NCBI GenBank assembly: GCA_002083405.1
Contig: LVWT01000016.1
Span: 30,861 to 94,860 of the forward strand
Reading direction: 5' to 3'
DNA from: Nitrospira sp. SG-bin2
Lineage (GTDB): Bacteria > Nitrospirota > Nitrospiria > Nitrospirales > Nitrospiraceae
Length of the DNA: 64,000 nt
Shown here in pieces: positions 33,981 to 43,049 of the stretch. How positions within the stretch are numbered: the stretch's first letter is position 1; each line of letters begins with the position of its first letter. Made by a program: the position numbers and the translations under genes. The notes beneath the pieces are model-generated. The model was given only the letters and a program-made list of their open reading frames with translations, did not search any database and was not told the DNA's origin.

Positions 33981-35255
33981 ATGACCGACCGCGCACTCCC
34001 ACAGATGATGACTGCGCAGTCCGCTGCTGAATCGCTACGGCGTCTGACACAGTTCTCACAAGCCATCGGGGAGATCACAAGCATCCCCGCAACTGCCGAG
34101 CGCGTGCTGTCAGAATTTTCAGAAATGGCGCAGTGCCGACAGGGCGCCCTGTATCTCGCCGAGCATGAACGCGCGGATTTTTGCCGTCTGGCTGCACAGG
34201 GGCTTAGTTCGACGGAACCGGCACCGCTTACGATTTCGGCTGATCATCCCCTTGTGCGTTTTGTTGCTACACATCGGCAGATTGCAGACCAATCCACCGG
34301 CACCAGCATTGCTGCGGACGCCCCCCTCGACAGGCAATCACCGCCGCTGGATGGGATGTGGGGCGACATAATCATTCCGCTTGTCAATCGTGGGCGGTTG
34401 GTTGCCTTTGTCCTATTCCAATCACAACCGGCAACGCGCCAACTGGGTTCCGAGCCTATTGAACTCTTGACGGCTATGGCCCAAAGCGCCGCGAATGTGC
34501 TGGACTCCCAATTGATCTGCGAAGACCTGCGTCAATCTCAAACGCTGATGCGCCGCACGGATCGGCTGCGTTCACTGGAAACCATCGCCGGAGGATTTGC
34601 TCACGAGGTCAGAAACCCGCTGACATCGATCAAGACCTTTATCCAGCTGGCTCCTGAACGAAAAGACGACGCCGAGTTCATGCTCGATTTCAGCCGTGTC
34701 GTACTGGACGATGTCTATCGGATCGAGCGCTTGATCCAAGAAATTCTCGACTATGCCCGCCACATGGAGCCAAAACTGACCGAAGAAGATGTGAACGAAA
34801 TCGTGTCGTCATGCTTGTACTTCATCGATGTCCAGGCGCGCTCCCAAGAGATCAAGATTGAAAAAGAGTTGGCGTCTGAGTTACCTCGTGTCATGCTGGA
34901 CCGGCAGCAAATCAAGCAGGTCCTGTTGAACTTATTTCTCAACGCCATGGATGCAATCGGCAAGCAGAGCGGCACACTTCGAGTCAGAACCAGCAAGATG
35001 ATGAAACCGGAAGGCGACATCTGGGTACAGATCGAAGTTCAGGATACGGGGTGCGGGATCCCGGCGGCAAATCTCGAACGCGTATTTGACCCCTTCTTTA
35101 CCACCAAACATGACGGTGGAGAGAACGAAGGCACAGGGTTGGGATTGGCCATCGCCCATCAAATCGTTCAAGAGCACCGAGGCAACATTCATGTGCAAAG
35201 CGCCGTAGGAGTGGGCACGACCTTTCGCATCAACCTGCCCTCTCACGCGTACTAG
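33981..35255 (+). CDS. GAF-domain sensor histidine kinase
   Basis: 424 residues, no transmembrane segment, so cytoplasmic. A GAF domain (about 25-178) precedes the dimerisation domain, with His208 in FAHEVRNPLTSIKTF. A complete ATPase domain has the N-box (LLNLFLNAMDAI), G1 (DTGCGIP), F-box (FDPFFTTK) and G2 (GTGLGLAIAHQI). The kinase type is that of NtrB-like partners of sigma-54 activators, and just such a regulator starts 16 bp downstream. The 1406-residue pseudokinase upstream may modulate it. Confidence 0.93.
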   Translation: MTDRALPQMMTAQSAAESLRRLTQFSQAIGEITSIPATAERVLSEFSEMAQCRQGALYLAEHERADFCRLAAQGLSSTEPAPLTISADHPLVRFVATHRQIADQSTGTSIAADAPLDRQSPPLDGMWGDIIIPLVNRGRLVAFVLFQSQPATRQLGSEPIELLTAMAQSAANVLDSQLICEDLRQSQTLMRRTDRLRSLETIAGGFAHEVRNPLTSIKTFIQLAPERKDDAEFMLDFSRVVLDDVYRIERLIQEILDYARHMEPKLTEEDVNEIVSSCLYFIDVQARSQEIKIEKELASELPRVMLDRQQIKQVLLNLFLNAMDAIGKQSGTLRVRTSKMMKPEGDIWVQIEVQDTGCGIPAANLERVFDPFFTTKHDGGENEGTGLGLAIAHQIVQEHRGNIHVQSAVGVGTTFRINLPSHAY

Positions 35256-35270
35256 ACAGATAGGAGAGTC

Positions 35271-36701
35271 GTGGATAGTTTAGTCCCCAAAAAGCGTGTC
35301 CTCTTAATCGACGACGAAGCGCGAGTCCGCACATCGCTGAAAATGGTTCTTGAACCGGCCTACGAGATTCTGCAGGCTGCCGATGCGCAAGAAGGCCTCG
35401 AGGTCTTTCGGAAGGAGGGACCGGATCTCGTATTGCTTGACGTGATTCTTCCGGGAACCGACGGACTGGCAGTCCTTAAAACTCTTCGTTCCGAGAGCAA
35501 AATGGTGCCGGTAATCATGCTGACCGGTACCAAGTTGGTAAAGACTGCCGTCGATGCTATGAAGTTCGGCGCAGCGGACTACCTGTCCAAGCCTTTCGAC
35601 GTAGACGAATTACGCCTTGTCGTCGAGCGCGCATTGGAATCCCTGGAGCTCCAGCGCGAAGTCAAACAGCTGAGGAGCCAAGTCGTCCAACGCTACGCGT
35701 TCCACAATCTGATCGGGAAAAGCCAAGGCATGCAGGAAATCTATGCCAAGATCGAGCAGGTCTCCGACAGCCGCACCACCGTCTTAGTCACGGGAGAGAG
35801 CGGAACCGGCAAAGAGCTTGTCGCCAAAGCGCTGCATTATAACAGTTCCAGACGAGACCGTCCCTGCATCGCGCTCAATTGCGCCGCGTTGCCGGAAACG
35901 CTGATCGAAAGCGAACTGTTCGGCCATGAAAAAGGCGCATTCACGGACGCGACGGCCCGGCGCACAGGACAGTTCGAACTGGCCCATACCGGCACGCTCT
36001 TTCTTGATGAAATCGGCGACCTGAGTCCCGTCACCCAGGCCAAGCTCCTGCGTGTGCTGCAAGAGCGGGAATTTACCAGAATCGGTGGCTCCCAACCGAT
36101 CAAAGTCGATGTGCGCATTGTGGCAGCGACTAATAAGAACTTGGATGAACTGGTCAGAAAAGGCCAGTTCCGGGAAGACTTGTATTATCGCATCAATGTC
36201 ATCGCGCTCTATCTTCCTCCTCTCCGCGAACGCGGGGAAGACATTTCACTACTGGCGAAACATTTTCTCGCCAAACGGGTGGAAGAAGAAAAACGCCCGC
36301 GAATCGAGTTCTCAAAAGATGCCTTGGAATCACTTGCTCGTTACCCTTGGCCGGGAAATGTCCGCGAGTTGGAGAACATCGTCGAACAAGCCTTTATCTG
36401 GTCGCAGCAAGCCACTGAGATTACCCCTGAACATCTCCCTTCCATTCTCAAGGGCGATAGCCGGTCTTCATCCCTCCATGACGACACGCTTGCCGGACGG
36501 ATGTCACTTGAAAAAGCGGTGATGGAATTTGAACGGGAAATCATTCTGGACGCCCTGAAGCGCACCAACTACGTCCAAACCCACGCCGCAAACCTCCTCG
36601 GAATCAGCCGCCGCATGCTCAAATATCGCATGGATACTCTCGGCATTGGCCGATCGGAGCATGCCGCGGCTCAAGACCCAGAGCCCGCAGCACAGGAATA
36701 A
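35271..36701 (+). CDS. NtrC-family sigma-54-dependent response regulator
   Basis: 476 residues from a GTG at 35271. Receiver (9-125) with phosphoaspartate about 57 (LVLLDVILPG) and lysine in YLSKPFD. AAA+ domain (about 148-385) with Walker A GESGTGKE, Walker B LFLDEIGDL, and the sigma-54 contact loop as GAFTDA in place of GAFTGA, a variant seen in other family members. C-terminal Fis-type helix-turn-helix (DALKRTNYVQTHAANLLGIS then RRMLKYRM). It should be the partner of the kinase encoded 16 bp upstream. Targets unknown; no -24/-12 site of proper spacing was found nearby. Confidence 0.94.
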   Translation: MDSLVPKKRVLLIDDEARVRTSLKMVLEPAYEILQAADAQEGLEVFRKEGPDLVLLDVILPGTDGLAVLKTLRSESKMVPVIMLTGTKLVKTAVDAMKFGAADYLSKPFDVDELRLVVERALESLELQREVKQLRSQVVQRYAFHNLIGKSQGMQEIYAKIEQVSDSRTTVLVTGESGTGKELVAKALHYNSSRRDRPCIALNCAALPETLIESELFGHEKGAFTDATARRTGQFELAHTGTLFLDEIGDLSPVTQAKLLRVLQEREFTRIGGSQPIKVDVRIVAATNKNLDELVRKGQFREDLYYRINVIALYLPPLRERGEDISLLAKHFLAKRVEEEKRPRIEFSKDALESLARYPWPGNVRELENIVEQAFIWSQQATEITPEHLPSILKGDSRSSSLHDDTLAGRMSLEKAVMEFEREIILDALKRTNYVQTHAANLLGISRRMLKYRMDTLGIGRSEHAAAQDPEPAAQE

Positions 36702-36734
36702 AACGACAGTTTTCTCTCCACTGCGTGATTTATT

Positions 36735-36757
36735 TGACAAAATATTCTTGTTTGTCA
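36735..36757. other. A+T-rich inverted repeat in the intergenic region before the HD-GYP-like gene
   Basis: TGACAAA (36735-36741) and TTTGTCA (36751-36757) around nine bases, within a 237-bp A+T-rich gap (36702-36938) that also holds TTGACA at 36734 and again at 36898, the latter 17 bp before TACAGA. May be an operator or a weak terminator of the regulator operon. Confidence 0.35.
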
Positions 36758-36938
36758 GAAAAATAATTGACGGGATCTCATCCAGGAAAACTACATATAG
36801 TTGCACTACGTATGGCACCCACTTTCCCTTGCTATATCAGGCACTGCAGCAGGGCAATGCAGTAAAAGGAATAACAATTGCTAGAAATAATAAGTACTTG
36901 ACAAGAACGCTGGTTGGGCATACAGAAAAGGACTATAT

Positions 36939-38060
36939 ATGAGTATGATAGTAGAAGGGGCAAAGAAAAAGCCAACTATCCTCGTCGTAGACGATGAGGC
37001 AGGCCCTCGGGATGCCCTCAAAGTCATTCTCCGCCCATTCTTCAATATCCAATCGGCTGATAACGCTAAAGCTGCCCTTGATGTGCTTAACACGCAACCT
37101 ATCGACCTTGTCACGCTTGATCAAAAGCTTCCAGACCGGCAAGGCATAGATCTTCTCCAAGACATCAAACACGATCATGCCAATATCGAAGTCATTATCG
37201 TCACAGGATACGGCAGTCTGAAGTCAGCGATGGATGGCATTCGTCATGGAGCCGCCGGGTATTTGCTCAAACCGTTCAATGTGTCCGAGCTTATCTCGCT
37301 GATCAATCGAACTTTGGAAAAGAAGCAACGGCTCGACCTGGTGCGAAACTTTTTCCGATCAACACCAGAGTTGTGGAGTGCTAAGCAGGAAAGCGCCTCG
37401 GCCTGGCAGGCCTTGCGATCAAGCTATTCTGCACTTGCACCATGCAGTGGCGAAACCACTGCGCTCCCTTCTGAAAAACTCGGCTTGTTATCCCTTCTAT
37501 CAGATATTCTTGAGGCAACTGACCGGCAACTCCTGAACCACTCGAGTCGGGTGAGCTTCTATGCCACGCTGCTTGGCAATCGGCTTAAGTTAACCAGCCA
37601 GGAACAGGAAGCATTGACCATGGGTGCGTTTCTTCATGACATTGGGAAAACCGGCATCACATACGACCAATGCTCTGACGATCAACCTGCCTGGTCAGTT
37701 ACAGACGCCTCCTGCGTGGAGTATTCTGAAAGAGGCGCCCAATTGATCACATCTTTTGGACTACCAGCTGAAGTTGCTCAGATTGTGGCCTATCATCATG
37801 AACGGTGGGACGGACAAGATTCACCCCATGGACTTCGAGGCGAGGGCATTCCTCTCCTGGCTCGCATCGTCCGCATTGCAGAGACATTCGACCATCTGAC
37901 GGCAGGATTAGATGGCAGCTCACCCCTTTCCATTGATGATGCAGTCAGGCAGCTATCTCTTCAAGCCCACACTCTCTTCGACTCAAAATTAACCGACCTC
38001 TTTAGCGATGTCGTGCAGGAATGCAAGTCTTCTCTCCCCCCTATGGGAATCGCGGCATAG
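36939..38060 (+). CDS. Response regulator with HD-GYP-like output domain
   Basis: 373 residues. The receiver (12-130) keeps the acidic pair (VVDDE), Asp61 (VTLDQKLPD) and lysine (LLKPFN). The output domain (about 185-365) is of the HD-GYP type that hydrolyses c-di-GMP: HSSRVSFYA, FLHDIGKTGI and HHERWDG are present. However, the GYP tripeptide is replaced (DGQDSPHGLRGEGIP), so activity or specificity may differ. It follows the kinase-regulator pair and a PilZ-containing protein, so the locus plausibly deals in c-di-GMP. The start has AAAAGGA upstream; an ATG two codons later is possible. Confidence 0.85.
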   Translation: MSMIVEGAKKKPTILVVDDEAGPRDALKVILRPFFNIQSADNAKAALDVLNTQPIDLVTLDQKLPDRQGIDLLQDIKHDHANIEVIIVTGYGSLKSAMDGIRHGAAGYLLKPFNVSELISLINRTLEKKQRLDLVRNFFRSTPELWSAKQESASAWQALRSSYSALAPCSGETTALPSEKLGLLSLLSDILEATDRQLLNHSSRVSFYATLLGNRLKLTSQEQEALTMGAFLHDIGKTGITYDQCSDDQPAWSVTDASCVEYSERGAQLITSFGLPAEVAQIVAYHHERWDGQDSPHGLRGEGIPLLARIVRIAETFDHLTAGLDGSSPLSIDDAVRQLSLQAHTLFDSKLTDLFSDVVQECKSSLPPMGIAA

Positions 38061-38110
38061 ACCGCCAATTCTTCTCAGGCCATTACACGGACCTTTCTGT
38101 TGTAAGATAA

Positions 38111-39790
38111 TCATTCACTGCCTCCGCTGATTAACTCGGCAGCCGTCTCTCTGACTTTCTTGGTAACGATTTCCCCGCCGAGCATACGTGCGATTTCGCT
38201 TTCCCGTTCCCCAGGTGACAACTGGCGTACCGTGGTCACCGTTCGATTCTTTATCTGTGACTTTTCCAAACACAAATGATGGGTCGCCTGCGACGCCACC
38301 TGGGGCAAGTGCGTGACACAGAGGACTTGATGCACCCGTCCTAATTCTTTCAGCCGTTTTCCAATGGCAGCCGCAACAGCCCCTCCAACCCCTGTATCGA
38401 TCTCGTCAAAAATAATCACAGGCACTCGATCTGCGCCTGCAAGCGCGGACTTCAGTGCCAGCATGATCCGTGATAACTCACCTCCAGATGCCACCCGAGA
38501 CAGCGGCATGAGCGGTTCTCCCATATTGGCTGAAAGTAGAAATTCTACGCGATCCGCCCCATCGGCGCCATAGGCTTCATCACCCTCTCCCGTCTCGAGT
38601 TGAATCACAAACCGGGTCTGCCCCATCTTGAGCGCATCGAGTTCTCGGCGCACGACTTTCGTCATTTGCTTGGCAGCGTCCGTTCGCTTAGCACTCAAAC
38701 TGCGGGCCACTCTGACAACGACGTCCCGCCGCTCGCGAATCAGACGATCGTGCCGTCCAATCTCTTCATCGGAATACCGAATCACGTCCAGTTCGTCCCG
38801 CACTCGACGGTGCGTTTCAATGACGGCGTCAATCGTCCCACCGTATTTCTTCTTCAGCTTCTGAATCACTGCCAGGCGGTCTTCGACTGCCGTCAGGCGC
38901 AGTGGGTCACTATCCAGGCGATCCGTATACCCTCTGAGGCCATCTGCCGCTTCTTTCAAGAGCACTCGTGCCTCAACAATAAGCCGGCCTATGCTTTGCG
39001 TATCGGGGTCGATCTGAGCAAGTTCTCCCAGCGCCCGTTCCACCATACCTACGTTAGGTAAAATACCGGTGTGATCGGACTGAATCCGTTCCTGCGCTTC
39101 TGCCGCTAACTCACCTAACCGCCGTGATGATCCCAATCGTCGCCGTTCGCCCTGAAGCGCCTCCTCTTCTCCGGCGCAAAGCCCCGCATCATCTAACTCC
39201 TGGAGCTGAAATGCCAGGTAATCTTCACGCTGTGCCGCCTGCTGAATCTTCACGGCCAGCTCGTCGCGTTCTCGACAGGCTTCTGTCAAGTCGCGATAGG
39301 CTGACCGGTATTGCTCCCGTAATGTCTGAAGACGGCCGAAGGCATCCAGCGCATCAAGCTGAGTCGAGGACGCCAGCAGGGACTGCTGATCATGTTGGCC
39401 ATGAATGTCGACAAGTGTGCCGCCAAACTCTTCCAGTACATGGACCGGACTCATCACTCCGTTGAGATACACCCGATTCCTCCCGGACCGGGCGATCACG
39501 CGCCGAATAATGAGTTGAGAATCGTGCGGCCCGAGAATCTCTTGCGCGCGCAGCCGATCCAGCATCGGATGGCCGGAGGGGATCACAAAGGCGGCTTCGA
39601 GGTGCGCTTCATCTTCGCCGAATCTGATCTGATCGCTTGACGCCCGTCCCCCGATCAACAGCTTAATGGCATCGATCAGGAGCGATTTGCCGGCCCCTGT
39701 CTCGCCTGTCAGAACTGTAAATCCCGCATCGAGGCTCAGATCGAGCTGTTCGAGAACGGCAAAGTTGGATATACGCAGCTCAGTGAGCAT
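38111..39790 (-). CDS. recN: DNA repair protein RecN
   Basis: 559 residues, normal size. An SMC-like ATPase with Walker A TVLTGETGAGKSLLIDAIKL near the N-terminus, a central coiled-coil region and the C-terminal signature/Walker B segment (LSRVASGGELSRIMLALKSA, VIIFDEIDTGVGG, VTHLPQVAS). RecN holds broken DNA ends during double-strand break repair. It lies 17 bp downstream of the thioredoxin gene on the same strand; recA and recX are at 58.8-60.3 kb. Confidence 0.96.
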   Translation of the reverse strand: MLTELRISNFAVLEQLDLSLDAGFTVLTGETGAGKSLLIDAIKLLIGGRASSDQIRFGEDEAHLEAAFVIPSGHPMLDRLRAQEILGPHDSQLIIRRVIARSGRNRVYLNGVMSPVHVLEEFGGTLVDIHGQHDQQSLLASSTQLDALDAFGRLQTLREQYRSAYRDLTEACRERDELAVKIQQAAQREDYLAFQLQELDDAGLCAGEEEALQGERRRLGSSRRLGELAAEAQERIQSDHTGILPNVGMVERALGELAQIDPDTQSIGRLIVEARVLLKEAADGLRGYTDRLDSDPLRLTAVEDRLAVIQKLKKKYGGTIDAVIETHRRVRDELDVIRYSDEEIGRHDRLIRERRDVVVRVARSLSAKRTDAAKQMTKVVRRELDALKMGQTRFVIQLETGEGDEAYGADGADRVEFLLSANMGEPLMPLSRVASGGELSRIMLALKSALAGADRVPVIIFDEIDTGVGGAVAAAIGKRLKELGRVHQVLCVTHLPQVASQATHHLCLEKSQIKNRTVTTVRQLSPGERESEIARMLGGEIVTKKVRETAAELISGGSE

Positions 39791-39807
39791 GGCTGCGGCG
39801 GCAGTAT

Positions 39808-40155
39808 CTAGGCGGTGCCGGCATGTTGTGCAAGAAGTGCGTCGATCATTTCCTTGAATTGGCGCTTCGGCCTGGCTCCAACCAGCTTTTCAACCTGCCG
39901 GCCGTTTTTGAAAAACAGAATCGTGGGGATGCTCATGACCTGATAGCGGCCGGCCACTTCAGGATTCTCATCCGTATTGAGCTTTCTCACCTTGAGCTTC
40001 CCGGCATACTCCTGGGCCAGCTCGTCGACAATGGGCGCCACCATTTGGCACGGCCCGCACCACACTGCCCAGAAATCGACCATCACAAGTTCCGTTGCCT
40101 TCATAACCTCGGCATCCCAGGTAGAATCTTCAACTTTCAAAGCGTCACCTGCCAC
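39808..40155 (-). CDS. trxA: Thioredoxin
   Basis: 115 residues from a GTG at 40155, chosen for the GAAGGAGGG just upstream; the frame is open to 40287 but lacks a start signal there. The active site is VDFWAVWCGPCQMVAP, and the cis-proline loop is VMSIPTILFFKNGR. A general cytoplasmic disulfide reductant that could serve the BCP peroxidase at 23619. No thioredoxin reductase is in the window. Paired with recN downstream. Confidence 0.95.
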   Translation of the reverse strand: MAGDALKVEDSTWDAEVMKATELVMVDFWAVWCGPCQMVAPIVDELAQEYAGKLKVRKLNTDENPEVAGRYQVMSIPTILFFKNGRQVEKLVGARPKRQFKEMIDALLAQHAGTA

Positions 40156-40397
40156 GTGTGTTCCCTCCTTCAGAATAATAGCCCCACTTCCTACACCGAG
40201 GCATCGTACTCCAGCCAAGTTTTTACTGTCAAATGCACAAATCCAACGGTGTGCTCTCGAGGGTTGAGTCATCTCCGATGCTCGCAACTCTATCCCTCAA
40301 CTCGCCCTCAGCTCCGCGGATCGGCTGTACCTGAACTCCCAGAGACGACGCATGCAGCAGAAACACCCACAACTCATGAGAGCCCACCGTTGAAGAC

Positions 40398-42836
40398 TCA
40401 CCGAGACCCTACCGTCGTCCCATCCGTAGATACCGTTTGTTGCTGTTGGCCATATTGTCCGCCCGGGGTGTACCAGGGCAACCCACGTTCTCCCCAGAGC
40501 AGCGGAGTGAGAAGAGATCGCATAACGGCAGTTCCGGTATTTTCCGTCCAGCCAAGCCCTGTGAGACTGAGCATGAAGTTGAATTGCTGGCGATCGGGAA
40601 ATTGCAAATAATAAAATCCCGCCGACCAACATCTGCATGGGTTTTGATAGAGCGCGACCACATCGTATTCCGGGCTTCTTCCATTTTTGACATCGTAATA
40701 GCCCTTGGCTCCGACCGTCCATCCCCACGGAGTACGGAATGCGCCGGCTGCCGTCACAAACTGAATCTCTCCCGTCGGCGCATAAACCTCATTGAATGAA
40801 ATAGGGTTCCAGACATCTCCTCGCCTCACCCGATTACCGTCCCGGGAGTAGCGCTGCCCGACTTCGATATACCAATTGGTCCCCTCTTGTACGCGAACAT
40901 CGGTGTTCACTTGGCTGACGGTCCCTTGATAGGGGTCGAAAAAGGCGTCGACGGTCAGATACTGATTGATCGGCGGACGACTCCCCCCCCCTACAGCCCC
41001 TGCACCGCGATCGAACCCCGCTGCATCCAACTGGGAACGAACCACGTGCGGCTGATTATTGCCTATCACCGCCCGCATCCAAATATCGGAAAATCGTTTG
41101 CCATCGATAGCAACCGTAGCCGGTTGAAGGGGCTGCGTGGCCGATCCCAGCAACGGGTCCATGCCTGGAGTAAAATCCCGTGCTCTCGTCTGCAGAGCCC
41201 CCACGTGGTAGCTCTGCGCTATAGTCAGGTCCAGCCAGTTGAACGCTCGGGTTGTTCCTTGTTCCAACACACGACTTCGCAAGGCATAGGTGAGAAGGTT
41301 CTTTTTCGGCAAGTCGTCCACTTGATCAATCAACGTCAATGCCGATTGATCCGTCCCCGGCACATATTCATATGTCGCCGATGGTTCGATCGTATGAAGA
41401 AATCCTTTTCCCTGCACCCATCCAAAACGCCGCGTCAACTTCGATGTGGCATCCACTCCGATCCAGAATGTTTCCCGATGCTGGGTCGCCGTCGAATACG
41501 CACCTCTGCTGTAATACACTTCGCGAAACTTGGCCTGCGGCCTGATGCCGACCACATGCCCTAAGTTGATCACCTCCGTGGCGATACCGGGAACGACATC
41601 GACACGATTGAGTGTAAATCCCTGTTCCCGATAGAAGTTGACGAAGTTACCTTCCATACCGAACAGCACCGGCGAATTGAACAACGAGACATCGGGCAGG
41701 TTGTAGCCGGTTTCAGGAAGGCGCTGAAACGTGTCAGTCCCGCCGGCCTGCAGCGGTTGGAGATAGCGGCCCAAAAGATAGAGATTTCCGTACGGCAACC
41801 GTTGAGTCGCCAAGAGATTAGATTCGTTACTCGGTGATGCCCGCAGCGTTCCTGAATTACTCAGCTGCTGAAAATAATTGGGGTCAGTGACGAAGTTGAC
41901 ATTGGTCCGGAGAAGAAGCGTCTCCGTAAACATCTGAGTGTGGCTTCCGGTAAAGACTGCGCGCGCCCTTCGTGCATCTTCCCCTGTTGCGTCCACACCC
42001 GCCACATTAGGCAACTCTGTCTGTTGCAGATAACTCACATGCCACTGACCACGAGATCGCCGATCCAGGACATACCGATAGTCAAAATCCGACCCATAGC
42101 CCAACTGGCTATAGTACTTGGGCGCGACGGTCAGGTCTTGGCTGGGATTGATAGCCCAAAAAAAGCTTCCTTGCGCATGTACGCCAAAACGGTTGTCGTA
42201 GGAGATAACGGGAATCAGAAACCCCGTCTTCCGCTTTGCCAACGGGTAGGTCAGCGCGGGGAGAGGCAGAATCGGTACATCGTTCACACAGAGCCATGCT
42301 CCTTTAAACGCCAGCTGATCCCCCAGCGTCGTATCAAGATCTTCAAACTTCAGACGCCATGCGGGCGTTTCACCTTCCGGCGCATCGCAATTTGTAAAGC
42401 TGCCCTCCTTAGCCCTGTAGTGATATTCAGAGAACCGCTGCAAAAGCCGGCCCGACACCAGAGAATTTGTGGAGGGCACAAAGAGCCGGCCGTGGGTCAC
42501 CACACCGCTCTCGGTATTCATATTCAATTCCAGCCGTTCGGCCGTCACATCGGTTTGAGGATCTGTCAGGTGGACATGGCCCGTGGCGGTGACGATTCCG
42601 GGTAACGATTGAATCGTGACGTGGTCTGCAGTGAGCGTAATTGCACCCTGCCGAACCACAACCGAGCCGTCAGCCTCATACACTTCTTGATCTTGCCGAT
42701 AGTCCAAACGAGCAGCCGTCACGTCGATCGGCGGGGAACCGGATGAGGAGTTTCCGGGGCCGACTTGTTTCGTCGCAGCCCATGCCGCGAGAGGAAAGAA
42801 GCTTAGCAGTATGACCAGGACGAGACCGCGTCGCAT
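40398..42836 (-). CDS. lptD: LPS assembly protein LptD (OstA/Imp)
   Basis: 812 residues from the ATG at 42836, which begins a signal peptide (MRRGLVLVILLSFFPLAAWA). The longer open frame runs into a dispersed repeat and is not used as start. An OstA-like N-terminal domain (VTAARLDYRQDQEVYEADGS, then GAITLTADHVTI and TDVTAERLELNM) precedes a long beta-barrel with many aromatic-ended strands (KTGFLIPVISYDNRFGVHAQ and onwards). LptD with LptE inserts LPS into the outer leaflet, so this cell has an LPS outer membrane. Cysteines are few (SFTNCDAPEG, AWLCVND), so the disulfide pattern differs from E. coli. Confidence 0.9.
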   Translation of the reverse strand: MRRGLVLVILLSFFPLAAWAATKQVGPGNSSSGSPPIDVTAARLDYRQDQEVYEADGSVVVRQGAITLTADHVTIQSLPGIVTATGHVHLTDPQTDVTAERLELNMNTESGVVTHGRLFVPSTNSLVSGRLLQRFSEYHYRAKEGSFTNCDAPEGETPAWRLKFEDLDTTLGDQLAFKGAWLCVNDVPILPLPALTYPLAKRKTGFLIPVISYDNRFGVHAQGSFFWAINPSQDLTVAPKYYSQLGYGSDFDYRYVLDRRSRGQWHVSYLQQTELPNVAGVDATGEDARRARAVFTGSHTQMFTETLLLRTNVNFVTDPNYFQQLSNSGTLRASPSNESNLLATQRLPYGNLYLLGRYLQPLQAGGTDTFQRLPETGYNLPDVSLFNSPVLFGMEGNFVNFYREQGFTLNRVDVVPGIATEVINLGHVVGIRPQAKFREVYYSRGAYSTATQHRETFWIGVDATSKLTRRFGWVQGKGFLHTIEPSATYEYVPGTDQSALTLIDQVDDLPKKNLLTYALRSRVLEQGTTRAFNWLDLTIAQSYHVGALQTRARDFTPGMDPLLGSATQPLQPATVAIDGKRFSDIWMRAVIGNNQPHVVRSQLDAAGFDRGAGAVGGGSRPPINQYLTVDAFFDPYQGTVSQVNTDVRVQEGTNWYIEVGQRYSRDGNRVRRGDVWNPISFNEVYAPTGEIQFVTAAGAFRTPWGWTVGAKGYYDVKNGRSPEYDVVALYQNPCRCWSAGFYYLQFPDRQQFNFMLSLTGLGWTENTGTAVMRSLLTPLLWGERGLPWYTPGGQYGQQQQTVSTDGTTVGSR

Positions 42837-42859
42837 GGAGACCCACAGACCAGGATCTA

Positions 42860-42898
42860 CCATGCTAGCCCGCATGATTCATGACAGTTTGTCGCGAG
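42860..42898. repeat. Dispersed intergenic repeat, copy 2
   Basis: CCATGCTAGCCCGCATGATT then CATGACAGTTTGTCGCGAG, 24 bp upstream of the lptD start. Matches 23484-23520 and 60381-60416. Confidence 0.6.
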
Positions 42899-43049
42899 AT
42901 CGAAACATGCAGAAATGTTTCAAGTTTGGAGTTTCGAGTCCTTAGAGTACCCGTTCTGACAATATGAGGCGTGATCCACGAAACTCGCAATTCCACTCCC
43001 CGGCACAGCGGATCGGGAGTTGCAGCAAAAAAGTCAGGCATCATGCGGA

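Noticed and set aside
36803..36825. Possible sigma-54 promoter (TGGCAC...TTGC) before the HD-GYP-like gene
   Set aside because: The distance between GG and GC is 15 bases instead of 10.
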